Positions 27,312 to 35,419 of a stretch of 64,000 bases of DNA are shown piece by piece (the stretch's first letter is position 1; every line of letters starts with the position of its first letter). The notes beneath the pieces were generated by a model. The model was not told the DNA's origin. It was given only the letters and a program-made list of their open reading frames with translations, and did no database searches. This DNA comes from JAAXGX01 sp965221595 (GTDB lineage Bacteria; Acidobacteriota; Vicinamibacteria; Vicinamibacterales; UBA8438). The stretch spans positions 2,976,001 to 3,040,000 of the forward strand of contig OZ244900.1 in NCBI GenBank assembly GCA_965221595.1, read 5' to 3'. A program made the translations under genes and the position numbers.

Positions 27312-27953
27312 ATGGACAATCCGCAGATCGCCAAGTGGAACGCGCGCTACGCCGGGGGCGGCAATCCGCCCGAGGCCGAGCCGTTACCGCTCCTCACCGC
27401 CGCCGTCGCCGGTGTGCGGGCGGGCCGGGCCCTGGACCTGGCCTGCGGTGCGGGCCGGCACGCGGTCTGGCTGGCGGAACGCGGCTGGCAGGTCGATGCG
27501 GTGGACGGTGCGGCTGCAGGCATCGAGCTCCTGCTGGCCCGCGCCGGGCGGGCCGAGTGCTGCGAGCGGATCCGCCCGCAGGTAGCAAACCTCGAAGCGG
27601 AGCCGCCGGGATTCACGATCGGCGCCGACGCGTACGACTTGATCGTCGACTGCTTCTTCCTGCACCGCCCGCTCTTCCCGGCCATACGCCGGGGCGTGCG
27701 GCCGGGCGGACTCCTCGTCGCCGCGTTGCACCTGCCGGCGCCCGGTGCCGGGCGGGGACACGGCTACGTGCTGGAACCGGGTGAGCTGCGGCGGCTCGTG
27801 AGCGGCTGGGGCTGGATGCTGCTCCGCAGCGAAGAGCTCGGGCCGGGCCGCGGCGGCGCGCCGGACCACGGCCTCGGCGTGGCCGAGATCGTGGCCCGAC
27901 GGCCGACGGTTGCAACGGTGCGATGCGAGACCGCGCGCCCTCAGTCGCGATAG
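27312..27953 (+). CDS. SAM-dependent methyltransferase (TehB/UbiE-like class I)
   Basis: 213 residues. Class I Rossmann motifs: ALDLACGAGRHAVWLAERGWQVDAVDG (motif I and post-I) and YDLIVDCFFLHRPLF (motif II/III). N-terminus WNARYAGG is typical of TehB-like thiol or tellurite methyltransferases. Substrate unknown. GGAG lies before the ATG. Its last 13 bases overlap the convergent FAH-family gene. Confidence 0.8.
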   Translation: MDNPQIAKWNARYAGGGNPPEAEPLPLLTAAVAGVRAGRALDLACGAGRHAVWLAERGWQVDAVDGAAAGIELLLARAGRAECCERIRPQVANLEAEPPGFTIGADAYDLIVDCFFLHRPLFPAIRRGVRPGGLLVAALHLPAPGAGRGHGYVLEPGELRRLVSGWGWMLLRSEELGPGRGGAPDHGLGVAEIVARRPTVATVRCETARPQSR

Positions 27954-29092
27954 GTCTCAACCGGCGGCAGCTCGGCACCGGTCAACCCCTTGGGCTCCGC
28001 CCCGGCCACGACGGGCATGCGCAGCGTGCCGATGCCGTCGATGCTGGCCTCGACCACCTCGCCCGGCTTCAGGTAGCGGTCCTCCTCGCCGCGCGTCTGC
28101 GCCGCGCCGGCCGCCGTTCCACCCGACGTGCCGTTGTTGATGACGTCGCCCGGGTAGAGCGTGATGATCGACGAGGCATACTCGATGATCTCCCACAGCG
28201 AGTGGATCATGTCGCCGGCGCGCGCCTCCTGCAGCGTCCGGCCGCCGACGCTCAGCGTCTGCCGCAGGTTCTGCATCGGATCGCCATAGAACTCCTTGGG
28301 GGCGATCCACGGCCCCTGGGGTGCGAACGTGTCGTGGCCCTTGCCCACGAACCAGTCGGAGGTGAACGGAGCGCCCCCCGGCGGCCGCCCGCCGCGGTCG
28401 GAAACGTCAATCGACACCAGGTAGCCGAAGACGTAGTCCTGCGCGTCGTGCGCCGACACGTACTTCGCCGGCCGCCCGATCACGGCGCCGAGCTCGACTT
28501 CCCAGTCCGTCCGGTCGCGGCCGTAGGGGATGACGATCGGGTCGCCGTTGCCGACGACCGCGCCGCGGCTCGGCTTCAGGAACAGGTAGGGCACGCCGCG
28601 CTCCTCGCGGCGGCGGCGCATCTCCGCGGCCCGCTCCTCGGGCGTGGCGCCCTCGAAGACGTGGCTATAGAAGTTGACCGCCGCGTTGAGAATCTTGCCG
28701 GGGTACAGGATCGGCGGGCGCGTCCGCAGCTCGCTCACGTCGTAGACGTAGCCGGCCCGGCCGTCGCCCGTGAGCTGGTTGTTGCCGACCACGTAGTTGA
28801 CGATCTCGTAGAGTCGGTACTTCAGGCCGTAGTCCCAGCGGCCGATCAGCTCCAGCATGTCCGCGGGCATCGGCACGTGGGAGTACTCGGGATGCGACTC
28901 GAGGGCCAGGGCGGCCACCTCGATGTCGATGACCAGGCTGTCGCGCAGGACGAGCCCGACGTGGGGCACGCCGTGAATGTCGAACGTGCCTACCTTGAAC
29001 GGCTCGACGGACTCGACACCGGGGCCCTGCGCCGTGGGCGCAGGCACGGTGAACAGGGCGAAGACCGCCGCCAGGATCAGGATTCGTCGCAT
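27941..29092 (-). CDS. Fumarylacetoacetate hydrolase-family protein with Sec signal peptide
   Basis: 383 residues. The FAH fold is indicated by GKILNAAVNFYSHVF, FLKPSRGAVVGNGDPIVIP, WEVELGAVIGRPAKYV (metal ligand Glu in ELG) and DVSDRGGR. Family members hydrolyse or decarboxylate beta-dicarbonyl compounds and are normally cytosolic. Here residues 1-22 (MRRILILAAVFALFTVPAPTAQ) form a clear Sec signal, implying periplasmic action. GGGAG precedes the ATG. Substrate unknown. Confidence 0.82.
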   Translation of the reverse strand: MRRILILAAVFALFTVPAPTAQGPGVESVEPFKVGTFDIHGVPHVGLVLRDSLVIDIEVAALALESHPEYSHVPMPADMLELIGRWDYGLKYRLYEIVNYVVGNNQLTGDGRAGYVYDVSELRTRPPILYPGKILNAAVNFYSHVFEGATPEERAAEMRRRREERGVPYLFLKPSRGAVVGNGDPIVIPYGRDRTDWEVELGAVIGRPAKYVSAHDAQDYVFGYLVSIDVSDRGGRPPGGAPFTSDWFVGKGHDTFAPQGPWIAPKEFYGDPMQNLRQTLSVGGRTLQEARAGDMIHSLWEIIEYASSIITLYPGDVINNGTSGGTAAGAAQTRGEEDRYLKPGEVVEASIDGIGTLRMPVVAGAEPKGLTGAELPPVETYRD

Positions 29093-29291
29093 GGTTCTCC
29101 CTTGTGGATGCCGCTGCCGGTGCCCGTGCCTCGATCGCCGAGGCTGGTCAGGCTAGCCGGTTGTACTCCTGCCCCGGCGGCCTGTCAAGGTGCGCGCCAG
29201 GACGCGGGGGCCGCGTTCCGCCCGCGCCCCGCCGCGGAGACGCGCACGGGAGCGTCGCGCGGCCGCACCCGGCGGGACCGCGAGCGCGGCG

Positions 29292-30104
29292 TCACGAGCC
29301 GGCCTGCTCCAGGCTCTCGGCCCAGGTCTCGACCATCCCGCTCGACGCCAGCCAGAGTCCCCCGTCGACCACCAGCGTGACGCCCGTAACGAACGACGCC
29401 GCGTCCGAACAGAGGAAGAGCGCCGCGTCGCACACGTCCCGCAGCGCCCCCAGCCGGCGCAGCGGCGTCCGCTGCGCGGCGCGCTCCCTGGCGGGACCGA
29501 CGAGCAGGCGTCGCACGCCTTCGGTATCGGCGATCGGCCCGGGTGCGATGCCGTTGACCCGGATGCCGTAGGGGCCCCATTCCACCGCCAGCACGCGGGT
29601 CAGTGCATCCACGCCGGCCTTGGCCGCCGAGACGTGCAGCTGCGCGGCCGTGCCGAGGTAGTGCAGCGTCGCGCTGATGTTGAGCACCGTGCCGCCCTGC
29701 TGCCTGAGGTGCGGCAGCGCCGCCTTCGCCGCGTGGAACGACCCCTTCAGATCGATGTCCACCACCGCGCCGAACCCGTTGGGCGAGAGGTCCTCAGCGA
29801 GGCAGAGAAAGTTGCCCGCCGCGTTGTTCACCAGGATGTCGAGGCGACCCGCCAGGGCGGCCGCCCGGTCGACGGCTGCGGCGACGGCAGCCGGGTCGCG
29901 GACGTCAGCCGGAATCGCGGCCGCCAGCACCCCGCGCGAACGGATCTCCTCCGCAGCCGCTTCGAGCGGCTCGGCGCGCCGTCCGAGGACAGCCACGTTG
30001 CAGCCGTGGCCCGCCAGAGCCAGCGCGATGCCCCGGCCGATGCCGGTGCCGCCGCCGGTGATCAGCGCACTCCTGCCTTGCAGCAGATCAGCCTGATAGA
30101 CCAT
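29292..30104 (-). CDS. SDR-family oxidoreductase, 2,4-dienoyl-CoA reductase-like
   Basis: 270 residues. Rossmann motif ALITGGGTGIGRGIA, NNAAGNFLCLAEDLSPNGF and AVEWGPYGIRVNGIAPGPIADTEG are close to the DECR branch of short-chain dehydrogenases. Those enzymes reduce 2,4-dienoyl-CoA with NADPH during oxidation of unsaturated fatty acids. The canonical YxxxK is replaced by a HVSAAK-type segment, as expected for that branch; the Lys is kept. GGAGGGGGAG precedes the ATG. Divergent from the BASS transporter. The 199 bp downstream gap holds nothing I recognise. Confidence 0.82.
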   Translation of the reverse strand: MVYQADLLQGRSALITGGGTGIGRGIALALAGHGCNVAVLGRRAEPLEAAAEEIRSRGVLAAAIPADVRDPAAVAAAVDRAAALAGRLDILVNNAAGNFLCLAEDLSPNGFGAVVDIDLKGSFHAAKAALPHLRQQGGTVLNISATLHYLGTAAQLHVSAAKAGVDALTRVLAVEWGPYGIRVNGIAPGPIADTEGVRRLLVGPARERAAQRTPLRRLGALRDVCDAALFLCSDAASFVTGVTLVVDGGLWLASSGMVETWAESLEQAGS

Positions 30105-30124
30105 GGCCCGACTCCCCCTCCGTA

Positions 30125-30130
30125 TACAAT
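30125..30130 (+). promoter_or_regulatory. candidate -10 of the BASS transporter
   Basis: TACAAT (5/6) only ten bases before the TTG start, so the message would be leaderless or nearly so. Confidence 0.35.
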
Positions 30131-30139
30131 CGCGCTGCC

Positions 30140-31054
30140 TTGAAGCTGCTTGTCGGACTGACCAATGCGTTCCCGCTGTGGGTGCTCGCCGCCACCGTGC
30201 TCGCGCTGGTCCGTCCCGAGCTGTTGACCTGGTTCAGCGGACCGCTCATCCCGCTCGGCCTCGGCATCATCATGCTGAGCATGGGCATGACGCTCGGCTT
30301 CGACGACTTCCGCCGCATCTCCCGCGAACGCCGCCTCGTGCTGCCCGGCATCGCACTCCAGTACACGTTGATGCCGGCCCTGGGGTGGGGACTCGGCGTG
30401 CTGTTCGACCTGCCCGCGCCGCTGGCCGCCGGGCTCATCCTCGTCGCCTGCTGTCCGGGCGGCACGGCCTCGAACGTGATCGCGTTCCTCGCGCGCGCCG
30501 ACGTGGCGCTGTCGGTCACCATGACCGCCGGCTCCACGCTGCTGGCCGTCGCGATGACCCCGGCCCTGACCGCGGCCCTCGCCGGGCAGCGTGTCGACGT
30601 CCCGACGACCGACCTCCTGCTCGACACCGTGCAGGTCGTCATCGTCCCCGTGGTTGCCGGGGCGCTCCTCAAGTGGCGCTTCCCGGAGGCCAGCCGCCGC
30701 ATCCTGCCCGTAGCGCCGCTCGTGGCAGTCATCGCCATCACGCTGATCGTGGGCTCGGTTCTCGGAGCGGGCCGCCAGCAGGTGATCGACGCCGGCCTGC
30801 GCCTGCTGCTCGCCGTCATCTGTCTCCACGCCGGCGGCTTCGTGCTGGGCTACCTGGCGGGCCGGCTGCTGCTGGGCCGCGAGCTCGCCGCGCGCACCAT
30901 CGCCATCGAAGTGGGCATGCAGAACTCCGGCCTCGGCGTGGTGCTGGCCCAGCAGAACTTCGCCAACCCACTCGTCGCGCTGCCCTGCGCCCTGTCTGCG
31001 CTCTTCCACTCGCTGGTCGGCAGCCTCGCCGCCGCCATCTGGCGCGCGAGGTGA
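30140..31054 (+). CDS. Bile acid:sodium symporter (BASS/SLC10) family transporter
   Basis: 304 residues, about nine to ten transmembrane helices. Core signatures are SMGMTLGFDDF, CCPGGTASNVIAFLARADVALSV and EVGMQNSGLGVVLA, the crossover-helix motifs of Na+-coupled BASS proteins. Substrate is an organic anion, not identifiable. The reading frame begins with TTG; the next in-frame alternative is a GTG near 30181, which would cut the first helix. Followed by 279 bp (31055-31333) in which I see no gene or clear signal. Confidence 0.85.
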   Translation: MKLLVGLTNAFPLWVLAATVLALVRPELLTWFSGPLIPLGLGIIMLSMGMTLGFDDFRRISRERRLVLPGIALQYTLMPALGWGLGVLFDLPAPLAAGLILVACCPGGTASNVIAFLARADVALSVTMTAGSTLLAVAMTPALTAALAGQRVDVPTTDLLLDTVQVVIVPVVAGALLKWRFPEASRRILPVAPLVAVIAITLIVGSVLGAGRQQVIDAGLRLLLAVICLHAGGFVLGYLAGRLLLGRELAARTIAIEVGMQNSGLGVVLAQQNFANPLVALPCALSALFHSLVGSLAAAIWRAR

Positions 31055-31333
31055 CAGCCCGCGGCAGGGGCCCCGGCGGCACTCGAGCGGCGCTGCATCC
31101 CGCCTGCGCCCGGCTCGTGGAAACGCTGATGGACGCGTGCCGCCACCACGACGGTTCGTATCACGCCGCCATCCAGGTCGCTGTGGGCGTCACCAAGAGC
31201 CGCGGCGCCTGGACCGTGTCGGCCGCCGTGCCGCTGGGGCACCCAGTATCGAAGTCGCCGCCGGCCCGCCACGTCCGCAGCTTCGGCTGGCGTGATGCAG
31301 CCGACACGAGTCCCTGCCTGTTGCGCGGACCGC

Positions 31334-33004
31334 TCAATCGCGCAGGCCGAAGACGAACAGCGAGTGGCCCGCGGCGATGGCGACGTACTGCTTCCCCGCA
31401 ACCTCGTAGGTGATCGGCGCGGCGAGCGTGTTGCCGCCGGTGACGGCGCGCCACAGCAGGTCGCCGGTGCGGGCGTCGAGCGCCTGGAAGTAGCCCTCGC
31501 GGCCGCCCACGAACAGCAGGTCGGTAGCCGTGGTCAAGACGCCGCTGTTCATGACATCGTACGTCTTCCACTGCCACACCTTCTCGCCGCTGAGCGGGTC
31601 GAAGGCCAGCACGGAGCCGGACCCGACCGCTGCCGTCCAGGTGTTGACGTGCCCGCGCCCGACAGCCGGCGGCTCGGGAACGCCCCTGACCGGACTGCGG
31701 TTGCGGCTGCCCGTGTAGAGCTGGCCGGGGGTGTACTCGACCGGCGCGGAGTCGAAGACGGTGGCGTAGTCCTCCCACGTCGAGAAGTACATCAGTCCGG
31801 TCCGGGGACTGTACGAAGGCGAGTACCAGTTGGTCCCGCCCTGCTTGCCGGGGTAGGTAGGTCGGTCGGGACCCTGGGGGGTCTGGATCGGCGTACCGCT
31901 GTCGTCGAGCCCCTCCGCCCAGTTGATCCGCGTGAACGGGTTGCCGGTCAGGAAGCGGCCGGTGATCCGATCCAGAATGTAGAAGAACCCGTTGCGGTTC
32001 GCCCACAGCATCGCGTCGACGGTCGTGCCGTTCACGTCGAGGTCGACGAGCACCGGAATCTGCACGGCGTCGTAGTCGTAGCGGTCGCCCGGGGTGAACT
32101 GGAAGTACCACGCCAGTTCCCCGCTGTCGGCGTCGAGGGCAACCACCGAGCTGGCGTACAGGTTGTCGCCCGGCCGCTGGTACCAGGCATAATCCGGCCC
32201 CGGGTTGCCGACACCCCAGAACGTCAGGTTCGTCTCGGGATCGTACGACCCGGTCAGCCACACGGCGGCGCCGCCGGTCTTCCAGGCCTCCGGATCGCAG
32301 TGCTCCATCTCGGGTGTGCAGGGCTCCCACGTCTCGTGCCCCGGCTCGCCGGGCGCCGGAATGGTGTAGAAGCGCCAAACCTCCGCGCCCGTCGCCACAT
32401 CGTAGGCTGCGATGAAGCCGCGGATGCCCATATCGCCCCCCGAGGTCCCGACGATCACCTTGTCGTCGACCACGAGCGGAGCGTGGGTGATCGCGTAGCT
32501 GTAGGCGGGATCGGCCACCTGCGTCTTCCAGATGGGCCCACCGCTCTTCGCGTCGACCGCCACGACCATGGCGTCGACGGTCCCCATCAGCAGCGTGTCG
32601 CCGGCAATGGCGAGGCCGCGGTTGCTGAATCCGCAACATGGCCGCGCGGCGGGCGACGGGACGTGCTCGTAGACCCAGAACACGCGTCCCGTGCGGGCAT
32701 CGAGCGCCACGACGTCGTTGGGCGGCTGGGTCAGATACATGACGCCGTCGACCACCAGCGGCGTCGCCTGGAAGTGGTGCGATGTGCGCGACTGGAACAC
32801 CCACTTCATCTCGAGCTCACCCACGTTGTCGGGGGTGATCCCGTCCAACGTACTGTACCGCTGGCTGGCGTAGGTGCCCGAGTAGGTCAGCCAGTTGTGC
32901 GGCTCGTCCGCGGCGTTCACCAGGCGTTCCGGGGTGACCTGCGCCGCGGCCGCGGCGGGCAGGAGGACGACGATCGCGGCGAATCCGACCAGGAGGCGTG
33001 TCAT
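31334..33004 (-). CDS. PQQ-dependent alcohol dehydrogenase-type quinoprotein, periplasmic
   Basis: 556 residues: Sec signal (MTRLLVGFAAIVVLLPAAAAAQ) and an eight-blade propeller with WVFQSRTSHHFQATPLVVDGVMYLT and repeated tryptophan-docking motifs. The vicinal cysteine pair PCCGFSNRG forms the ring over PQQ in methanol/ethanol dehydrogenases. GVGNPGPDY is near the Ca-binding and catalytic site. Oxidises an alcohol or aldehyde and passes electrons to a cytochrome. The start ATG overlaps the stop of the cytochrome c gene (ATGA), which is very likely its electron acceptor. No PQQ biosynthesis gene is in the window. Confidence 0.9.
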   Translation of the reverse strand: MTRLLVGFAAIVVLLPAAAAAQVTPERLVNAADEPHNWLTYSGTYASQRYSTLDGITPDNVGELEMKWVFQSRTSHHFQATPLVVDGVMYLTQPPNDVVALDARTGRVFWVYEHVPSPAARPCCGFSNRGLAIAGDTLLMGTVDAMVVAVDAKSGGPIWKTQVADPAYSYAITHAPLVVDDKVIVGTSGGDMGIRGFIAAYDVATGAEVWRFYTIPAPGEPGHETWEPCTPEMEHCDPEAWKTGGAAVWLTGSYDPETNLTFWGVGNPGPDYAWYQRPGDNLYASSVVALDADSGELAWYFQFTPGDRYDYDAVQIPVLVDLDVNGTTVDAMLWANRNGFFYILDRITGRFLTGNPFTRINWAEGLDDSGTPIQTPQGPDRPTYPGKQGGTNWYSPSYSPRTGLMYFSTWEDYATVFDSAPVEYTPGQLYTGSRNRSPVRGVPEPPAVGRGHVNTWTAAVGSGSVLAFDPLSGEKVWQWKTYDVMNSGVLTTATDLLFVGGREGYFQALDARTGDLLWRAVTGGNTLAAPITYEVAGKQYVAIAAGHSLFVFGLRD

Positions 33005-33792
33005 TGCGGCACCAGTCCCTTCAACGTCACGAGATACGCCAGCAGGTCGGCCAGCTCCGCCTCGCTCAGCGTCTCGGCGTACGACGGCATCGGCGACGTG
33101 GCCAGGACGGTCAGCTCCCGCAGGTCGGCCTTGTCCAGGGAAACCAGACGTTCCCGCTGGTCGAAGATCTGGACCGTGTAGGTGTCCTCGTTGAGGCGCC
33201 GGCCCGTGATTACCTCGCCGCCGCGCGTCACCGCGCGCAGCGGCCTGTTCGAGGGCAGCATCGATGCCGTGGGATCGAGCAGCGTTGCGCGCAGCGACCC
33301 CGCGCCGCGGACGGCGCCGATCGACGTGAGATCGGGCCCCAGACGCGAGCCGCGACCGGCCACCCGGTGGCAGCTCCCGCAGTCGCCCCTGCCCTCGAAG
33401 ACGGCGCGCCCACGGGCGGCGTTGCCCAGCGTGGCGATGCCGCCGTCGTAGTCGCGCATGTTCCGCACGTACGCGATGAGGGCCACCAGGTCGGCGTCGG
33501 TGTAGCTGCCCGGCGGCATCCCGGCGGAGGGAATGCCGTCCGTCAGAATGCGGCGGAAGTTCTGGTCGGTCGAGGCGTGGCGGAAGCGGCCGCTCCTGAG
33601 GCTGACGCTGCCGACGCCGTCGCCCTCCGAGCCGTGGCAGTTGGAGCAGAACTCGTCGTAGAGCTGCGCACCCCGCTCGATGTCCGCCCGTTCGTACTCC
33701 GGAGCTGGGCTCTGAGCCGCCCGCGCGGCAAGCCCCTGCCCGACCACGCCCGCGACGAGCGCCGCCGCCGCGCATGACAACCGGAACCGCAT
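33001..33792 (-). CDS. Periplasmic di-haem cytochrome c
   Basis: 263 residues with a signal peptide cut after about residue 26 (ARAAQ). Two haem c motifs, CSNCH (49-53) and CGSCH (138-142), and candidate methionine ligands GMPPG and SPMPSY. Directly upstream of, and translationally coupled to, the PQQ dehydrogenase; together they form an oxidation module delivering electrons to the respiratory chain. The frame opens 24 bases earlier at a GTG; the ATG at 33792 gives the better signal peptide. Confidence 0.9.
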   Translation of the reverse strand: MRFRLSCAAAALVAGVVGQGLAARAAQSPAPEYERADIERGAQLYDEFCSNCHGSEGDGVGSVSLRSGRFRHASTDQNFRRILTDGIPSAGMPPGSYTDADLVALIAYVRNMRDYDGGIATLGNAARGRAVFEGRGDCGSCHRVAGRGSRLGPDLTSIGAVRGAGSLRATLLDPTASMLPSNRPLRAVTRGGEVITGRRLNEDTYTVQIFDQRERLVSLDKADLRELTVLATSPMPSYAETLSEAELADLLAYLVTLKGLVPQ

Positions 33793-33856
33793 CGGCAACG
33801 TCCCCCGCACCCGCACGCCGGCAGCGGCACTTCCTGCACCGCCGCGGGCGGCCGGA

Positions 33857-34102
33857 TCAGTGATGGTGATGGTGGATGGCTTCGTGCTCGGCGTGCGCCT
33901 TGTCGCGCTGCACCTTGCGCGCCGCGACCCGCGCCTTCTTCAGGTGGAGCTGCCGCGTCCCCTCGGAGTCGACAGCGAACAACGACCACTGCCGGTCGAG
34001 CTCACGCTTCCGGCATGCCGGGCAGGCGCCCGGGTCGGCGCCCAGCACGAGGCGCTCGAATTCGTGCCCGCAGCTCCGGCACTTGTATTCGTAGATCGGC
34101 AT
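33857..34102 (-). CDS. FmdB-family zinc-ribbon protein with natural C-terminal His5
   Basis: 81 residues. N-terminus MPIYEYKCRSCGHEFERLV with a second pair in ACPACRK gives the four-cysteine FmdB zinc ribbon, a family of putative regulatory proteins of unsettled function. The C-terminal half is basic (Lys/Arg) and ends ...EAIHHHHH immediately before TGA. AGGGGA is found upstream of the ATG. Too short to be obvious among longer overlapping open frames, but the zinc ribbon makes it certain as a gene. Confidence 0.85.
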   Translation of the reverse strand: MPIYEYKCRSCGHEFERLVLGADPGACPACRKRELDRQWSLFAVDSEGTRQLHLKKARVAARKVQRDKAHAEHEAIHHHHH

Positions 34103-34176
34103 CGTCCGTCCCCTGCTGACTTCAAGCAGACTGGGCTGTGCCCCCGTATCCGGGCGTCCGCCTGCGGTGCAGACCG

Positions 34177-34446
34177 CTAGCGATCGCCGCGCTTGGCGGC
34201 CGTGAACCGGGCGTGCGTTCCCGGCGCGTGCGTGCCGCCGCCGATCACGGACAGGCTCGCCCCGCCCGCGCGGCCGGCGTCGTCGAAGATCTCGATGTCC
34301 CCGGCCGCCACGCGGCGCTGCACCGTGTCCCGCTCCGCGTCCTGCGTGGCGATCTGCCCCTCCTTGCGCGGTCCAAGGCGCAGCAGCCTGCCCCGCGACA
34401 ACGCGATCTTCAGCGGCCGGCCGGTCTTGTTGAGAACCGTCTTCAT
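34177..34446 (-). CDS. Conserved small hypothetical protein
   Basis: 89 residues, no signal peptide or membrane segment. The start MKTVLNKTGRPLKIALSRGRLLRLGPRKEGQI is reminiscent of a widespread small bacterial protein of unknown function. The C-terminus is Gly/Ala/Arg-rich. Lies between fmdB-like and cupredoxin genes on the same strand, after repeat copy B. Confidence 0.6.
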   Translation of the reverse strand: MKTVLNKTGRPLKIALSRGRLLRLGPRKEGQIATQDAERDTVQRRVAAGDIEIFDDAGRAGGASLSVIGGGTHAPGTHARFTAAKRGDR

Positions 34447-34578
34447 GACTGGTACCCCGCAGGCCGACGATTATAGCCGCACGGCCGGCAGCCTGTGGCA
34501 AGACGCCCCGCAGCGTTCGAAGGGCGCTGCAGACCCTGGAGAACGGCGCTGGACCATTCCCCGGAGGGGTCGCACAGT

Positions 34579-34660
34579 CCCGCCAGACTCCCCCGTCGCG
34601 CCTTGCCAGGCGGGCGCCCCGCCTGTCTCGGTGCGACGCGGGGTTTACCACGGGCTGCTA
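34579..34660. repeat. dispersed repeat, copy B (82 bp)
   Basis: Counterpart of copy A. On the minus strand it begins with the TAG stop of the cupredoxin gene and runs 82 bases downstream. Stem GCCCGCC/GGCGGG is retained. Confidence 0.85.
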
Positions 34661-35314
34661 GTCGACGAGCTCGGTCCGCGGAGTCGCCACCTCGACGCGG
34701 CGCGCCGCGCGCTCGCTCCCGCGCCGCACCACCAGGTCGTAGGTGCCATACGGCACGCCCGGCAGGGTGAACCGGCCCTCCCGATCGGCGACGGCGGCGA
34801 ACGGGCTCGACGTGACGCTGATCGTGGCGGCCATTTCCTGATGCACGTTGCAGCGGACGGCGTAGTCGCCGGCGCGCTCGAACCTGTGATCGAAGGTCCC
34901 GCCGAGAATGGGCATGCCCACGTTGAAGATCGTAACGCCGCTGTCGTCCGTCACGTTCACGTTGTGCAGCTCGTTCTCGCTGTTCTTGAACCGCACGACC
35001 TGCCCCTCGCGCACCACTAACAGTCGCGGGATGAAGGTCCGGCCGTACTGATCCATCTCGGCGGGTTCGGCGGGCAGCGGTACGTCGACCGGCGCATGCG
35101 GCTCGAGCGTGACGATGGGCGTGGCCGCGCCCGGCCGGCGCGCGAGACGGCCGGCAACCTCGCTGGTGCCCGGCGCGGTCGGAGGCGTCTGGTGCGCGGC
35201 CGGCTGCGGCGGATCGGCCGGGGCGTTCGTGCACCCCCCCGGCCCGAGCGACAGCACGCCCGGCACCGCGAGAACCCCGCAGGCCGCCCGCGCGCGACGC
35301 AGGATGCTGCTCAT
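34658..35314 (-). CDS. Cupredoxin (plastocyanin-like) lipoprotein
   Basis: 218 residues. Lipobox GPGGC (Cys28), a Pro/Ala linker, then a type-1 copper domain with ligands His117 (ELHNVN), Cys155, His158 and Met161 (CNVHQEM). A C-terminal carboxypeptidase-regulatory-like strand region (REGRFTLPGVPYGTYDLVV) follows. Likely a periplasmic, membrane-tethered electron carrier; a link to the nearby PQQ dehydrogenase and cytochrome is plausible but unproven. The stop codon is the edge of repeat copy B. Confidence 0.82.
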   Translation of the reverse strand: MSSILRRARAACGVLAVPGVLSLGPGGCTNAPADPPQPAAHQTPPTAPGTSEVAGRLARRPGAATPIVTLEPHAPVDVPLPAEPAEMDQYGRTFIPRLLVVREGQVVRFKNSENELHNVNVTDDSGVTIFNVGMPILGGTFDHRFERAGDYAVRCNVHQEMAATISVTSSPFAAVADREGRFTLPGVPYGTYDLVVRRGSERAARRVEVATPRTELVD

Positions 35315-35419
35315 CGGGGCGGATCGTACACCGTGTCCGCGCGGGCAGGGGGAACCGCCGCGGACGCAACCTCACGCGCAACCGGACAACGGCCGATACA
35401 AGGACCGGAGGACCGCGCC

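Noticed and set aside
31055..31333. Short plus-strand open frame after the BASS gene
   Set aside because: Begins mid-gap, continues antisense into the quinoprotein gene, no recognisable features or ribosome site.
34483..34510. Another fragment of the dispersed repeat (GCAGCCTGTGGCAAG)
   Set aside because: Only a short imperfect match to the edge of the repeat and no adjoining stop codon; cannot be told from chance.
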